Positions 14,854 through 24,098 are shown, numbered from the stretch's first letter. The stretch: 34,044 nt of DNA from Pseudomonas sp. (GCA_029239415.1 JAQZAY010000006.1:1-34044), one strand, 5' to 3'. Numbers and translations: made by a program. Notes: a model not told the origin generated them from the sequence alone.

Positions 14854-16932
14854 TCACACCTGGCCGTATTGCTGGCCGTGACGTAGCCAGCGGTCCAGCA
14901 GCGGGCTGACATGCTCGGGCCAGCGCGCCAGCAAGGCCTGGGCGGCGTCGCGTACTGCAGGGAGCAAGTCGGCGTCGCGCATCAGGTCAGCGACCTTGAA
15001 CTGTAGCAGGCCAGTCTGGCGTGTCCCTAGCATTTCGCCAGGGCCGCGCAGCTGCAGGTCTTTTTCGGCAATGACGAACCCATCGTTGGTCTCGCGCATG
15101 ATCCCCAGGCGCTCGCGGCCGATCTGCGACAGCGGCGGGTGGTAGAGCAGCACGCAGTGGCTGACGGCGCTGCCCCGGCCGACCCGGCCACGCAGCTGGT
15201 GCAACTGGGCCAGGCCCAGGCGCTCCGGGTTCTCGATGATCATCAGGCTGGAGTTGGGAACGTCCACGCCGACCTCGATCACCGTAGTGGCTACCAGCAG
15301 CTGCAGCTCGCCAGCCTTGAACTCAGCCATGATGGCGGCTTTTTCCGCCGGCTTCATGCGCCCATGGATCAGGCCCACGCGCAGCTCGCCAAGGGCGCTG
15401 CCCAGTTCCTCGAAAGTACTCTCGGCGGCCTGGCAGGTCAGTTCTTCGGATTCCTCGATCAGCGTGCAGACCCAATAGGCCTGGCGCCCTTCGGCACAGG
15501 CGGCGCGGACCCGCTCGACCACTTCGAAGCGGCGGCTGTCGGCGACCAGCACGGTATTGACTGGCGTGCGTCCAGGCGGCAGCTCGTCGAGCACTGAGGT
15601 ATCCAGGTCGGCATAGGCGCTCATGGCCAGGGTGCGCGGGATGGGCGTGGCGGTCATGATCAGCTGGTGCGGGCAGAGCCGGCCGTCCACGCCCTTCTGG
15701 CGCAGCGCCAGGCGCTGCTGGACTCCGAAGCGGTGCTGCTCGTCGATGATCGCCAGCGCCAGGCACTTGAACCTGACTTCTTCCTGGAACAGCGCGTGCG
15801 TGCCCACCACCATGGGCACGCCGCTGGCGATCTGCTCCAGGGCACTGACCCGGGCCTTGCCCTTGAGCTTGCCGGCCAGCCAGGCGACTTCGAGCCCCAG
15901 GGGCTCGAGCCAGCGCTTGAAGGTGATGTAGTGCTGTTCGGCAAGGATCTCGGTCGGCGCCATCAGCGCGACCTGATAGCCGGCCTCCAGCGCCTGCAAG
16001 GCCGCCAGGGCGGCCACCACCGTCTTGCCAGCGCCAACGTCACCCTGCACCAGCCGCATCATCGGCTCCGGCTGGCTGAGGTCGTGGGCGATCTCGTTGC
16101 CGACCCGCTGCTGCGCGCCGGTCGGGCTGAAACCGAGGTTGGCCAGGTATTGCGCAGGCAGGTGGCTGGCTTTGGGCAGCACGGGCGCATGCAGGCTGCG
16201 CAGGCTTTCGCGCAGGCGCTGCTGCGACAGCTGGTGGGTGAGCAGTTCTTCGAACGCCAGGCGATACTGCGCCCAGTGGTGGCCCTCGGCGAGTTCATCG
16301 ACATCGGCGTCGGCCGGGGGGTTGTGCAGGTAGCGAATGGCATCGTCGAGCGGTGCCAACTGGTAGTCGCTGGCCATTTCGCTCGGCAGCCAGTCGGGCA
16401 GGCTGCGCGGGCCGAGCATCGCCAGGCTTTGCTGGCAAAGGACGCGCAGGCGTTGCTGGGTCAGCCCTTCGGTGGTCGGGTAGATCGGTGTCAGCGTCTG
16501 GTCGACCGGCGGAGCCGGCTCATCGCCATTGAGGACACGGTACTCCGGATGATAGATCTCCAGTCCCGACGCCCCTGGGCGGGCTTCCCCATAGCAGCGC
16601 ACATGGGTGCCGCGCTTGAGGCCATCCTTTTGTGCAGTGCTGAAATGGTAGAAGCGCAGGCTCAGCACGCCGGTGCCGTCACCCAGCCGGACCACCAGGC
16701 TGCGCCGCTTGCCCATCACCACGTCGGCACCACTCACCACGCCTTCGATCACCGCGTCCTGCCCCGGACGCAGCGCTCCGATGGGAACCACGCGGGTGCG
16801 GTCCTGGTAACGCAGGGGCAAGTGGAACAGCAGGTCCTGGAGAGTCTCCAGGCCCACCTTGGCAAGCTTCTCGGCCAGGGCTGCGCCAACACCCTTGAGC
16901 TCGGTGACGGCGACCTTCGACAACTCGGTCAT
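14854..16932 (-). CDS. recG: RecG, ATP-dependent branched-DNA helicase
   Basis: Superfamily 2 helicase, 692 residues, full length. It remodels stalled forks and Holliday junctions. The N-terminal wedge/OB domain is at about 55-150 (RYQDRTRVVPIG; GDGTGVLSLRFY). Walker A GDVGAGKT is at 297-304, the DEQH box at 397-400 and motif III TATPIPRT at 427-434. The second RecA lobe contains LIHGRMKPAEK and QLRGRVGRG. The RecG C-terminal hook (LRGPGEMLGTRQTG) is present. The ATG lies nine bases after the oxyR stop, so the two genes are probably one transcript. That arrangement would tie fork repair to the peroxide response, and I recall oxyR-recG being described as an operon in pseudomonads. Confidence 0.97.
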   Translation of the reverse strand: MTELSKVAVTELKGVGAALAEKLAKVGLETLQDLLFHLPLRYQDRTRVVPIGALRPGQDAVIEGVVSGADVVMGKRRSLVVRLGDGTGVLSLRFYHFSTAQKDGLKRGTHVRCYGEARPGASGLEIYHPEYRVLNGDEPAPPVDQTLTPIYPTTEGLTQQRLRVLCQQSLAMLGPRSLPDWLPSEMASDYQLAPLDDAIRYLHNPPADADVDELAEGHHWAQYRLAFEELLTHQLSQQRLRESLRSLHAPVLPKASHLPAQYLANLGFSPTGAQQRVGNEIAHDLSQPEPMMRLVQGDVGAGKTVVAALAALQALEAGYQVALMAPTEILAEQHYITFKRWLEPLGLEVAWLAGKLKGKARVSALEQIASGVPMVVGTHALFQEEVRFKCLALAIIDEQHRFGVQQRLALRQKGVDGRLCPHQLIMTATPIPRTLAMSAYADLDTSVLDELPPGRTPVNTVLVADSRRFEVVERVRAACAEGRQAYWVCTLIEESEELTCQAAESTFEELGSALGELRVGLIHGRMKPAEKAAIMAEFKAGELQLLVATTVIEVGVDVPNSSLMIIENPERLGLAQLHQLRGRVGRGSAVSHCVLLYHPPLSQIGRERLGIMRETNDGFVIAEKDLQLRGPGEMLGTRQTGLLQFKVADLMRDADLLPAVRDAAQALLARWPEHVSPLLDRWLRHGQQYGQV

Positions 16933-16941
16933 GGGGCAGGC

Positions 16942-17862
16942 CTACTGGACTGCCGGTGGCTTGGCGACCGAGCACAGGCGGATCGAGTCGGCCAGGATCT
17001 CGATGGCCTTGGGCCGCGGGAAGCTGGCGCGCCAGGCAATGGCCACGGTGCGGAACGGCGCGGGCGAGGTCAGCGGCCGCACCTCGATCACGCCTGGGGC
17101 ATAGTGATGGCTGTGCACCGCCGACAGCGGCAGGATCGAGACGCCAAGACCGGATGCGACCATGTGGCGGATGGTCTCCAGGGAGCTGGATTCGACCGTG
17201 GTATGCCGTGCGCCTTCGCTGCCTTTGCCCAGGGTCGGGCAGGCTTCGAGCACCTGGTCGCGGAAGCAATGGCCCTCGCCAAGCAGCAACAGGCTCTTGT
17301 CGTTGAGCAGCCCGGCGTCGATGCTTTCTTTCTTGGTCCAGGAATGCTCGCTCGGCATCAGTACGTAGAAAGGCTCGTCGTAGAGCGGGAGGGTCAGGAC
17401 GTCGGCCTCGTTGAACGGCAGGGCGATGATCACCGCGTCCAGTTCGCCGTTGCGCAGCTTCTCGCGCAGCACATGGGTGAAGTTTTCCTCGATGTACAGC
17501 GGCATCTGCGGGGCGACCCGGTGCAACTGCGGGATGAGGTGCGGAAAAAGGTAGGGGCCGACGGTATAGATGGCACCGACCTTCAGCGGCGCGGTCAGCT
17601 GGTTCTTGCCCGCCTGGGCCAGCTCGCGGATGCCCTGGGCCTGCTCCAGCACCTTTTGCGCCTGGGCGACGATGCCTTCGCCGACCGGCGTCAGGCGAAC
17701 CGCGCTCTTGCTGCGCTCGAAGATCAATACGCCAAGTTCGTCCTCGAGTTTCTTCACCCCGACCGACAGGGTCGGCTGGCTGACGTGGCAACGCTCGGCG
17801 GCATGGCCGAAGTGCTGCTCCTGGGCGAGGGTGACGATGTAGCGTAGTTCTGTGAGAGTCAT
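16942..17862 (-). CDS. oxyR: OxyR, peroxide-sensing LysR-type regulator
   Basis: 306 residues. The N-terminal helix-turn-helix lies at about 1-60 (AAERCHVSQPTLSVGVKKLE), followed by the LysR effector fold. The redox pair sits exactly where it does in E. coli, C199 in GEGHC and C208 in LEAC. Hydrogen peroxide forms a disulfide between them that switches promoter contacts and activates catalase and alkyl-hydroperoxide reductase genes. The ATG at 17862 has only a weak ribosome site. It leads the oxyR-recG unit. The 92-base gap back to tonB must hold its promoter, but I found no convincing -35/-10 pair. Confidence 0.96.
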   Translation of the reverse strand: MTLTELRYIVTLAQEQHFGHAAERCHVSQPTLSVGVKKLEDELGVLIFERSKSAVRLTPVGEGIVAQAQKVLEQAQGIRELAQAGKNQLTAPLKVGAIYTVGPYLFPHLIPQLHRVAPQMPLYIEENFTHVLREKLRNGELDAVIIALPFNEADVLTLPLYDEPFYVLMPSEHSWTKKESIDAGLLNDKSLLLLGEGHCFRDQVLEACPTLGKGSEGARHTTVESSSLETIRHMVASGLGVSILPLSAVHSHHYAPGVIEVRPLTSPAPFRTVAIAWRASFPRPKAIEILADSIRLCSVAKPPAVQ

Positions 17863-17954
17863 AACGTGCGTCCATGAAGTTGCGGCCCCAGCATAGCGGC
17901 TGCAATCGATAGACGCACGTTATCAGACTTACCGTTACGTGACAGAAACAAAGA

Positions 17955-18689
17955 TCAGCGTCTGTCCAGCGAGTAGACGAAGGGCGCTACCACTTCGATA
18001 CTGCCATTGTTCAACAGCTCCTGCGGTGGCTTGGGCACCGGCTGGGCCTTGCGGATCATCTCGAGCGTGGCCCGATCGAGTGCCGCGCTGCCCGAGCCTC
18101 CCGCCAGCGAGTAGGACAGGATCTTGCCTTCGGCATCCACCACGAAGCGCAGGCGGTTGATACCCTGCAGGCCGCGGCGACGCGCGTCCTCGGGGTAGCG
18201 CTTGTACTTGCTCAAGTGCCTCAGCAGGTCGCTTTGCCAGGTCGGCAGGGCCTTGCTGTTGGTCGCGATGCTTGGCGCCGGTGCCTGCGACTTCTGCGGC
18301 GGCGCGGTGCTTGGCGGCGTATCGACCACTTCTTCTGCCGGCGGCTTTTCCTGCGGTGGCTCAGGCTTCTTCTCGGGCTTGGGCGGCTGCGGCTCGGGCT
18401 TGGGCTTGACTGGCTTGGCGACGGCGATCTTGGGTTTCGGTGCCTCCACCAGCTTGGGCAGCGGCGGCTCTTCGACCGGTGCTGGGGGCTGGGGCGTGAC
18501 AACCTTGGGAGGCGGTGGCGGTGCTGGCTCAGGCAGCGGTGCCAGCTCGACCATCATGGCTGCCGGGGGCAGCTCGACGGCCTGGGGCACCGACCAGTTG
18601 AGCGCAAGCAGCACAGCGACGACATGGAGTCCCAGGACGATCGCCAGGCTACCGCTGTAACGCGCCAGGATATGCCGCGACTTTGTCAT
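17955..18689 (-). CDS. tonB: TonB energy transducer
   Basis: 244 residues. A single N-terminal membrane anchor lies at about 14-34. A long Pro/Lys/Glu-rich spacer (about 45-125, with PPPPPKVV and KPKPEPQPPKPEKKPEPP) crosses the periplasm. The TonB C-terminal domain is at about 150-244 (YPEDARRRGLQG; AEGKILSYSLAGGSGS). It carries proton-motive energy from ExbBD to outer-membrane receptors, in pseudomonads mainly ferric-siderophore receptors. Its ATG overlaps the exbD stop by four bases (ATGA). The exbB-exbD-tonB order is the known P. putida arrangement. Confidence 0.96.
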   Translation of the reverse strand: MTKSRHILARYSGSLAIVLGLHVVAVLLALNWSVPQAVELPPAAMMVELAPLPEPAPPPPPKVVTPQPPAPVEEPPLPKLVEAPKPKIAVAKPVKPKPEPQPPKPEKKPEPPQEKPPAEEVVDTPPSTAPPQKSQAPAPSIATNSKALPTWQSDLLRHLSKYKRYPEDARRRGLQGINRLRFVVDAEGKILSYSLAGGSGSAALDRATLEMIRKAQPVPKPPQELLNNGSIEVVAPFVYSLDRR

Positions 18690-19114
18690 TTCTTGGCTGC
18701 CGTCTCGAGTCCGACCAGACCGACCTTGAGGTAGCCGGCCGCGCGCATGGTGTTCATCACTTCCATCAGGTCACCGTAGTCCACGCCCTTGTCGGCCTGG
18801 AAGAAGATGGTGGTTTCCTTGTCGCCCTTGGTCTTGGCATCGAGCATCGCGCCAAGCTGGCTGGCCTGAGGGACCTGGTCATCGCCGACATACAGCTTCT
18901 GGTCGGCCTTGACGCTGACGAACACGGGTTTTTCCGGTCGCTGCGCGGGCTTGGCCGTCGAGGCGGGCAGGTCGACCTTGATGTCGACCGTGGCCAGGGG
19001 AGCGGCGACCATGAAAATGATCAACAGCACCAGCATCACATCGATGAAGGGCGTGACGTTGATCTCGTGGTTTTCGGCGAGGTCGTCGCCACCTTCGTTC
19101 AGATGCAGGCCCAT
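18686..19114 (-). CDS. exbD: ExbD, TonB-system inner-membrane subunit
   Basis: 142 residues. A short cytoplasmic tail leads to one membrane helix (about 22-42) that carries the conserved proton-path aspartate D25 in INVTPFIDVMLVL. The rest is periplasmic (about 43-142) and includes VDIKVDLPAS. With ExbB it forms the proton-driven motor for TonB. It starts three bases after the exbB stop and overlaps tonB by four bases, so the three are tightly coupled. All key features are intact. Confidence 0.96.
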   Translation of the reverse strand: MGLHLNEGGDDLAENHEINVTPFIDVMLVLLIIFMVAAPLATVDIKVDLPASTAKPAQRPEKPVFVSVKADQKLYVGDDQVPQASQLGAMLDAKTKGDKETTIFFQADKGVDYGDLMEVMNTMRAAGYLKVGLVGLETAAKK

Positions 19115-19117
19115 GGC

Positions 19118-20101
19118 TTACCCCACTTTCACCATGTGCGGAGCGGAGCGCTCGCTGGACTGATGGTCCAGGTCGCGGCTGACCAGCAGCAGCACCTGCG
19201 CCGAGGCGTCCGAGACCTGCGCCTTGTAGCCGGCGATCGAGCGGGCGAAGACGTTGTAGATGACCACGGCAGGGATGGCGGCGACCAGGCCCAGGGCGGT
19301 TGCCAGCAAGGCTTCGGCGATACCCGGGGCGACCACGGCCAGGTTGGTGGTCTGGGTCTTGGCGATGCCGATGAAGCTGTTCATGATGCCCCACACAGTA
19401 CCGAACAGGCCGACGAACGGTGCAGTAGAGCCGATGGTAGCCAGCACGCCGGTGCCGCTGCTCATGTTGCGGCCGCTCGCGGCGACCAGGCGCTCGAGAC
19501 GGAAGCTCACGCGCTCCTTGATGCCTTCTTTCTCGCGGGCATTGGCCGAGAGGCGCATTTCCTCGAGGGCGTCGTGGACCAGCAGGTGCGCCAGGGTGCC
19601 TTGCTTGTTGGAGGCTTCGCTGGCGGCCTTGAGGCTGGCGGACTGCTTGAGCACGGCGATCTCGCCACGCAGGCGGCGCTTGGCGCCCATCAGTTCGAAG
19701 CCCTTGGCGATCCAGATGGTCCAGGTAATGATCGAGGCAATGGCCAGGCCGATCATCACGATCTTGACGACGATGTCGGCATTTTTGTACATGCCCCATG
19801 GCGACAGGTCGTGGGCCATGCCAAGGGTGGTATCTTCGGCCAGCGCCTCGACGTTCTCGGCCGCGGCAGGTGCCGCGCCTTCCACGGGGGTGGCAGCGGC
19901 AGGCGCGGCAGCATCGGCGGGGGCAGCAGGTACCGTGGCAGGTGCTGCCTGGGTCACTGCTGGGGTCGGTGCATTGGCTGCCGGGGCGACCGGCTCTTCG
20001 GCCATCGCAGCGGGGGCCAGCACCAGGCTGAACATCAGCGCGGCGATGGCGCGCCATGCGCGCGACGTGGTTGGCGAAGCGGTGGGTTGAGTACGTGTCA
20101 T
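19118..20101 (-). CDS. exbB: ExbB, TonB-system motor subunit with long N-terminal extension
   Basis: 327 residues from the ATG at 20101. A probable signal peptide (about 1-34, AMA-EE) and an Ala/Pro-rich segment (about 36-80) precede the MotA/TolQ/ExbB core. Membrane segments lie at about 109-130 and in two further hydrophobic stretches near 230-255 and 270-300 (FVGLFGTVWGIM; GLVAAIPAVVIYNVF). E. coli ExbB is about 244 residues. The extension resembles what was described for P. putida ExbB, so it is a lineage trait. A longer in-frame reading (to 20233) covers the A/T-rich promoter region and is not credible. It is the first gene of exbB-exbD-tonB. Confidence 0.94.
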   Translation of the reverse strand: MTRTQPTASPTTSRAWRAIAALMFSLVLAPAAMAEEPVAPAANAPTPAVTQAAPATVPAAPADAAAPAAATPVEGAAPAAAENVEALAEDTTLGMAHDLSPWGMYKNADIVVKIVMIGLAIASIITWTIWIAKGFELMGAKRRLRGEIAVLKQSASLKAASEASNKQGTLAHLLVHDALEEMRLSANAREKEGIKERVSFRLERLVAASGRNMSSGTGVLATIGSTAPFVGLFGTVWGIMNSFIGIAKTQTTNLAVVAPGIAEALLATALGLVAAIPAVVIYNVFARSIAGYKAQVSDASAQVLLLVSRDLDHQSSERSAPHMVKVG

Positions 20102-20179
20102 GCTGGCCGGACCTGATGAAGAGAAAGGGTGGTTGTCCTTCAAGGCCTCGAGGCAGGCCGAGAACAAAATGAGGCGGCC

Positions 20180-20198
20180 ATTATTGCAATTAATTCTT
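20180..20198 (-). promoter_or_regulatory. Possible Fur-like site upstream of exbB
   Basis: An A/T-rich stretch (ATTATTGCAATTAATTCTT on the plus strand) matches the 19-base Fur box at roughly 10 positions. It overlaps an AATAAT that could be a -10. It stands out in a GC-rich region and sits 80-100 bases before exbB. Iron control would make sense, but the match is only moderate. Confidence 0.3.
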
Positions 20199-20291
20199 GT
20201 TAGCAGAAGTAATAAAGTTACTTTTTTTACCAATGACAGACCGTTGATCGTCTGATTCGGTCAGTCTGGATTAAAGGATCAGGAGTATTTG

Positions 20292-21140
20292 ATGTCGGAT
20301 CTTTCTGCATTGATCGTGGGATGTGGCGACGTTGGCGGTCGACTTGGCCAGCTTCTGTTGGAAGAAAACTGGCAAGTCAGCGGCTTGCGACGCTCCGTCG
20401 GTGAGCTGCCCGAAGGTGTCCGGCCGATCCGGGCGGACTTGTCCGAAGCTGCCTGTCCCGATGCCTGGCCAAAGAAGTCACCCGATTATGTCGTGTACTG
20501 CGTCGCCGCCAGCCAGCATGACGAAGCGGGTTACCAGGCTGCCTATGTCGATGGGCTGCGCAATGTGCTGCGCTGGCTCGAGGAGAAGGGCCAGCAGCCG
20601 CGGCGCCTGCTGTTCGTCTCCAGCAGCAGCGTGTACGGCCAGCATGGCGGTGAGTGGGTCGATGAAAGCTCTGCTACCGAGCCTGCAGGCTATTCGGGGC
20701 GCATCATGCTCGAGGCGGAACGGCTGGCCTTGGACAGTGGCTTCCCGGGTACCTGGGTCCGCTTGACAGGCATCTACGGGCCGGGCCGGGAATGGCTGCT
20801 GAGCCAGGTTCGGCAGGGCTACCGGGTGGCTGAGGATCCTCCCCTGTATGGCAACCGTATCCATGCGCAGGATGCGGCCGGGCTGTTGGCTTTCCTGCTG
20901 CAGGCCGATGCGCGTGGCGTGGACCTGGACGATGGCTATATCGGCGTGGACGACGCTCCGGCGCCGCTGGCCGAGGTCGTGGGCTGGTTGCGCGAGTACA
21001 TGGGCGTTACCCAGTGGTCGGACCAGCAGCGAGTACGCCGCACGGGCAGCAAGCGCTGCAGCAATGCACGCGCCCGTGCGTTGGGATGGGCGCCGCAGTA
21101 TCCGACCTACAAGGAAGGCTACGCCGCGATTCTCGCCTGA
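20292..21140 (+). CDS. YeeZ-like SDR-family NAD(P)-binding protein
   Basis: 282 residues. The Rossmann nucleotide motif is at the very start (IVGCGDVGGRLG, G10-x-G12-x-x-G15). An SSSSVYGQHGGEWVDE segment and a later WVRLTGIYGPGRE follow the extended-SDR/epimerase pattern. The usual YxxxK catalytic pair is not apparent (the region reads GYSGRIMLEAE), so it may bind nucleotide without being a typical epimerase. The ATG at 20292 has AGGAG (20281-20285) six bases upstream. It is transcribed away from exbB and converges on an unknown lipoprotein, with 21 bases between the stops. The substrate is unknown. Confidence 0.85.
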   Translation: MSDLSALIVGCGDVGGRLGQLLLEENWQVSGLRRSVGELPEGVRPIRADLSEAACPDAWPKKSPDYVVYCVAASQHDEAGYQAAYVDGLRNVLRWLEEKGQQPRRLLFVSSSSVYGQHGGEWVDESSATEPAGYSGRIMLEAERLALDSGFPGTWVRLTGIYGPGREWLLSQVRQGYRVAEDPPLYGNRIHAQDAAGLLAFLLQADARGVDLDDGYIGVDDAPAPLAEVVGWLREYMGVTQWSDQQRVRRTGSKRCSNARARALGWAPQYPTYKEGYAAILA

Positions 21141-21161
21141 CGCAGCGTGCGGCAGGTTGGA

Positions 21162-21896
21162 TCAGTCCCTTTCCAGCAACCACTGCCGTGCACCCGGCTT
21201 GAGCTGGGGCATTTCGTTGGGCTGCGCCGCGTTGAGCGCCTGGAAGATCTCCAGGGTGTCGCCGTCTCGGGTGAAGATCCAGGGGTTGCCTTGTCGGTCA
21301 CGCTCCAGCCATAGGCTGTCATATTGGCCGCTGATGCTTGCGCAGTCGCCTGCCAGGCAAAGGGCGTAGCGGGTCAGGTCTGGCAGGCCGTCCACGCTGC
21401 CATTGTCGGCAAAACGGACCATGCCACCCTGGCCTGGTCCCTCGACGATCTTCCAGGCACCCCCCAGGTAGGCGCCATAGAGGGCTTTTTCGAAACTGCT
21501 GCCAACCGGTGCACCTGCGGGCGCCAGCACCGGGGCTTTCTCGAATTGCTGCTCGGGCGTGTCCTGTCCCGCAGCCTGGACCAGCTCGTCGCCGTCGAGC
21601 GCGAGCTGTTCGCTGTGATCGCCGCCGAAAGCGACTTGCCATTGCTTGTCCACGGCGCTCAGCTGTCCTTCGACCACCTCGAAGCCGTTGCTGAACAAGG
21701 CTCGCTGGCTGGCGGTATCGACCTTCCACTCGAAATTCGGGCCGTTGCTGGCCAAGGCCTGGCGCAAGCCCACGCCCTTGGCGGCGGCATCGATGGCGCT
21801 CTGGTTGATCCAGGTGCCGTTGAAGTCTTCAGGTTTGTGGCTGGCGCAGCCGCCCAACAGCAGGGCGGCCAGCGAGAGGGTCAGTGCTTGGCGCAT
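21162..21896 (-). CDS. Unknown lipoprotein
   Basis: 244 residues. A short signal peptide ends in a clear lipobox, LLGGC, with the lipidated cysteine at C17, so it is probably an outer-membrane lipoprotein. Mature segments include FNGTWINQSAIDAA, LDGDELVQAAG, GAWKIVEG and a late RDGDTLEIFQAL, which look like short beta strands of a META-like or DUF-type fold. Two cysteines, LCLAGDC, may form a disulfide. I do not recognise a family. It starts 33 bases after the spoT stop with AAGG upstream, so it may be read from the rpoZ-spoT transcript. Confidence 0.75.
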   Translation of the reverse strand: MRQALTLSLAALLLGGCASHKPEDFNGTWINQSAIDAAAKGVGLRQALASNGPNFEWKVDTASQRALFSNGFEVVEGQLSAVDKQWQVAFGGDHSEQLALDGDELVQAAGQDTPEQQFEKAPVLAPAGAPVGSSFEKALYGAYLGGAWKIVEGPGQGGMVRFADNGSVDGLPDLTRYALCLAGDCASISGQYDSLWLERDRQGNPWIFTRDGDTLEIFQALNAAQPNEMPQLKPGARQWLLERD

Positions 21897-21929
21897 GGGG
21901 AGGGCCTTGAGCGAGGGCGGAGGGGCGGA

Positions 21930-24038
21930 CTACGTACGCATCCGGGTGATACGGATCACGCCGGTCAAGGTACGCAGCTTCTTGATCACGCGGGCCAGGT
22001 GCACGCGGTCGTGTACGCTGACCACCAGATGGACCACGCTGATTCGACCATCGCGTTCGTCCATGCTGATCTTTTCGATGTTGCCGTCCGCGGCATTGAC
22101 GCTGCTCGCCAGCAGGGCGATCAGGCCGCGCTGGTGCTCGAGCTCGACGCGCAGCTCGACATTGAACTCGCCGGTAACGTCCTTGGCCCATGAAAGCTGC
22201 AGGCACTTTTCCGGATTGTGTCGAATCTCGCTGATATTGCGGCAGTTCTCGAGGTGCACCACCATGCCCTTGCCCGCCGACAGGTGGCCGACGATCGGGT
22301 CGCCCGGAATCGGCGTGCAGCACTTGGCGTAGCTGAGCACCAGGCCTTCGGTCCCGCGAATGGCCAGCGGGCTCTCCGGGCTCGGCAGCTGCTCGCCTTC
22401 GGCGCTGAGCAGGCGACGGGCGACCACGTAGGCCATGCGGTTGCCCAGGCCGATGTCTTCGAGCAGATCCTCGAGCAGTTCCAGGCGGTACTCGACCAGG
22501 ATGGCCTGGATACGCTCCTGGGCGATCCTGTCCAGGCTGCTGTCGAAGCCGGTCAGCACCTTGTTGAGCAGGCGTTCGCCCAGGTTGACCGATTCGGAAC
22601 GTCGCTGCTGCTTGAGCGCATGGCGGATATGCGTGCGCGCCTTGCCGGTGACCACGAAATTGAGCCAGGCGGGGTTGGGCCGCGCGCCCGGCGCGCTGAC
22701 GATCTCGACCGTCGAGCCGCTCTGCAGGGCTTCGGACAGCGGCGCCAGGCGCCGGTTGATCCGGCAGGCGATGCAGCTGTTGCCGACGTCGGTGTGCACC
22801 GCATAGGCGAAGTCGACCGCGGTGGAGCCTTTGGGCAGCTCCATGATCCGGCCCTTGGGCGTGAACACGTAGACCTCGTCCGGGAACAGGTCGATCTTCA
22901 CGCTCTCGATGAATTCCAGGGAGTTGCCCGCGCGCTGCTGCATCTCGAGCACACCCTTGACCCATTGGCGGGCGCGGGCGTGGCTGCCCTTGGGCTGCTC
23001 GTCGTCGCTGGACTTGTACAGCCAGTGCGCGGCGATGCCGTTGTTGGCCATCTCCTCCATCTCGCGGGTGCGGATCTGGATCTCGATGGGCACGCCATGC
23101 ATGCCGAACAGCGTGGTATGCAGCGACTGGTAGCCGTTGGCCTTGGGGATCGCGATGTAGTCCTTGAAGCGACCCGGCAACGGTTTGTACAGGTTGTGCA
23201 CGGCGCCGAGCACGCGATAGCAGGTATCGACCTTGTCGACGATGATGCGGAAGGCATACACGTCCATGATCTCGTTGAAGGCGCGGCGCTTGCCACGCAT
23301 CTTCTTGTAGATGCCATAGAGGTGCTTCTGCCGGCCACTGACCTCGCCCTCGATGCTGTCCATGGCCAGGCAATGGGCCAGGGACTGCTCGATCTTGTTG
23401 ACGATTTCCTTGCGGTTGCCACGTGCGCGCTTGACGGCCTGGTAGATGCGCGCGGAGCGCATGGGGTGCATGGCCTTGAAGCCCAGGTCCTCGAATTCGA
23501 CGCGCACGCTGTGCATGCCAAGGCGGTTGGCGATGGGGGCGTAGATCTCGAGGGTTTCCTTGGCGATGCGCCGGCGCTTCTCGCCCGACAGCACTTCAAG
23601 GGTGCGCATGTTGTGCAGGCGGTCGGCCAGCTTGACCAGGATCACGCGGATATCGCGTGCCATGGCCATGGCCATCTTCTGGAAGTTCTCGGCCTGGGCC
23701 TCGGCCTTGGTCTCGAAGTTCATCTGGGTCAGCTTGCTGACCCCGTCGACCAGTTCGGCGACAGTCTCGCCGAACTGCGAGCTGAGCGCTTCCTTGGCGA
23801 TGCCGGTATCTTCGATCACATCGTGCAGCATGGCGGCCATCAGGCTCTGATGGTCCATGTGCATGTCGGCCAGGATGCTCGCCACCGCCAGCGGGTGGGT
23901 CACATAGGGTTCGCCACTGCGGCGGCGCTGGCCATCGTGGGCTTGCTCGGCGTAGAAGTACGCCCGGCGCACCAGGTTGACCTGGTCGGCGCCGAGGTAG
24001 GCCGACAGACGATCGGCGAGGACATCTATGCTCGGCAC
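21930..24038 (-). CDS. spoT: SpoT, bifunctional (p)ppGpp synthetase/hydrolase
   Basis: 702 residues. The HD hydrolase domain (about 25-170) keeps H48 in YVTHPL and H72-D73 in MLHDVIEDT. The synthetase domain is at about 225-340 (RAFNEIMDVYAFRIIV; GRFKDYIAIPKANGYQSLHT). A TGS domain follows at about 385-445 (EVYVFTPKGRIMELPKG), and an ACT domain closes the protein at about 625-702. It sets alarmone levels in starvation and is essential where RelA makes (p)ppGpp. The start is a GTG at 24038 with a near-perfect GGAGGTGA ribosome site (24050-24043); a longer reading to 24080 runs into the rpoZ gap. It lies 60 bases after rpoZ. Confidence 0.97.
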   Translation of the reverse strand: MPSIDVLADRLSAYLGADQVNLVRRAYFYAEQAHDGQRRRSGEPYVTHPLAVASILADMHMDHQSLMAAMLHDVIEDTGIAKEALSSQFGETVAELVDGVSKLTQMNFETKAEAQAENFQKMAMAMARDIRVILVKLADRLHNMRTLEVLSGEKRRRIAKETLEIYAPIANRLGMHSVRVEFEDLGFKAMHPMRSARIYQAVKRARGNRKEIVNKIEQSLAHCLAMDSIEGEVSGRQKHLYGIYKKMRGKRRAFNEIMDVYAFRIIVDKVDTCYRVLGAVHNLYKPLPGRFKDYIAIPKANGYQSLHTTLFGMHGVPIEIQIRTREMEEMANNGIAAHWLYKSSDDEQPKGSHARARQWVKGVLEMQQRAGNSLEFIESVKIDLFPDEVYVFTPKGRIMELPKGSTAVDFAYAVHTDVGNSCIACRINRRLAPLSEALQSGSTVEIVSAPGARPNPAWLNFVVTGKARTHIRHALKQQRRSESVNLGERLLNKVLTGFDSSLDRIAQERIQAILVEYRLELLEDLLEDIGLGNRMAYVVARRLLSAEGEQLPSPESPLAIRGTEGLVLSYAKCCTPIPGDPIVGHLSAGKGMVVHLENCRNISEIRHNPEKCLQLSWAKDVTGEFNVELRVELEHQRGLIALLASSVNAADGNIEKISMDERDGRISVVHLVVSVHDRVHLARVIKKLRTLTGVIRITRMRT

Positions 24039-24098
24039 AGGATCACCTCCAGCCGAGGAACGGGGACCTGCGCCGCACAACGTCGACCAGGCATGGGC

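Noticed and set aside
15667..17847. A 726-codon open frame on the plus strand opposite recG and oxyR
   Set aside because: It mirrors two certain genes in a high-GC genome, where the antisense frame is often free of stops. The protein is a low-complexity run of Gln, Ala, Gly, His and Asp with no family features.
20102..20233. N-terminal extension of ExbB by 44 residues
   Set aside because: It would translate the A/T-rich promoter region and precede a normal signal peptide that should be at the N-terminus.
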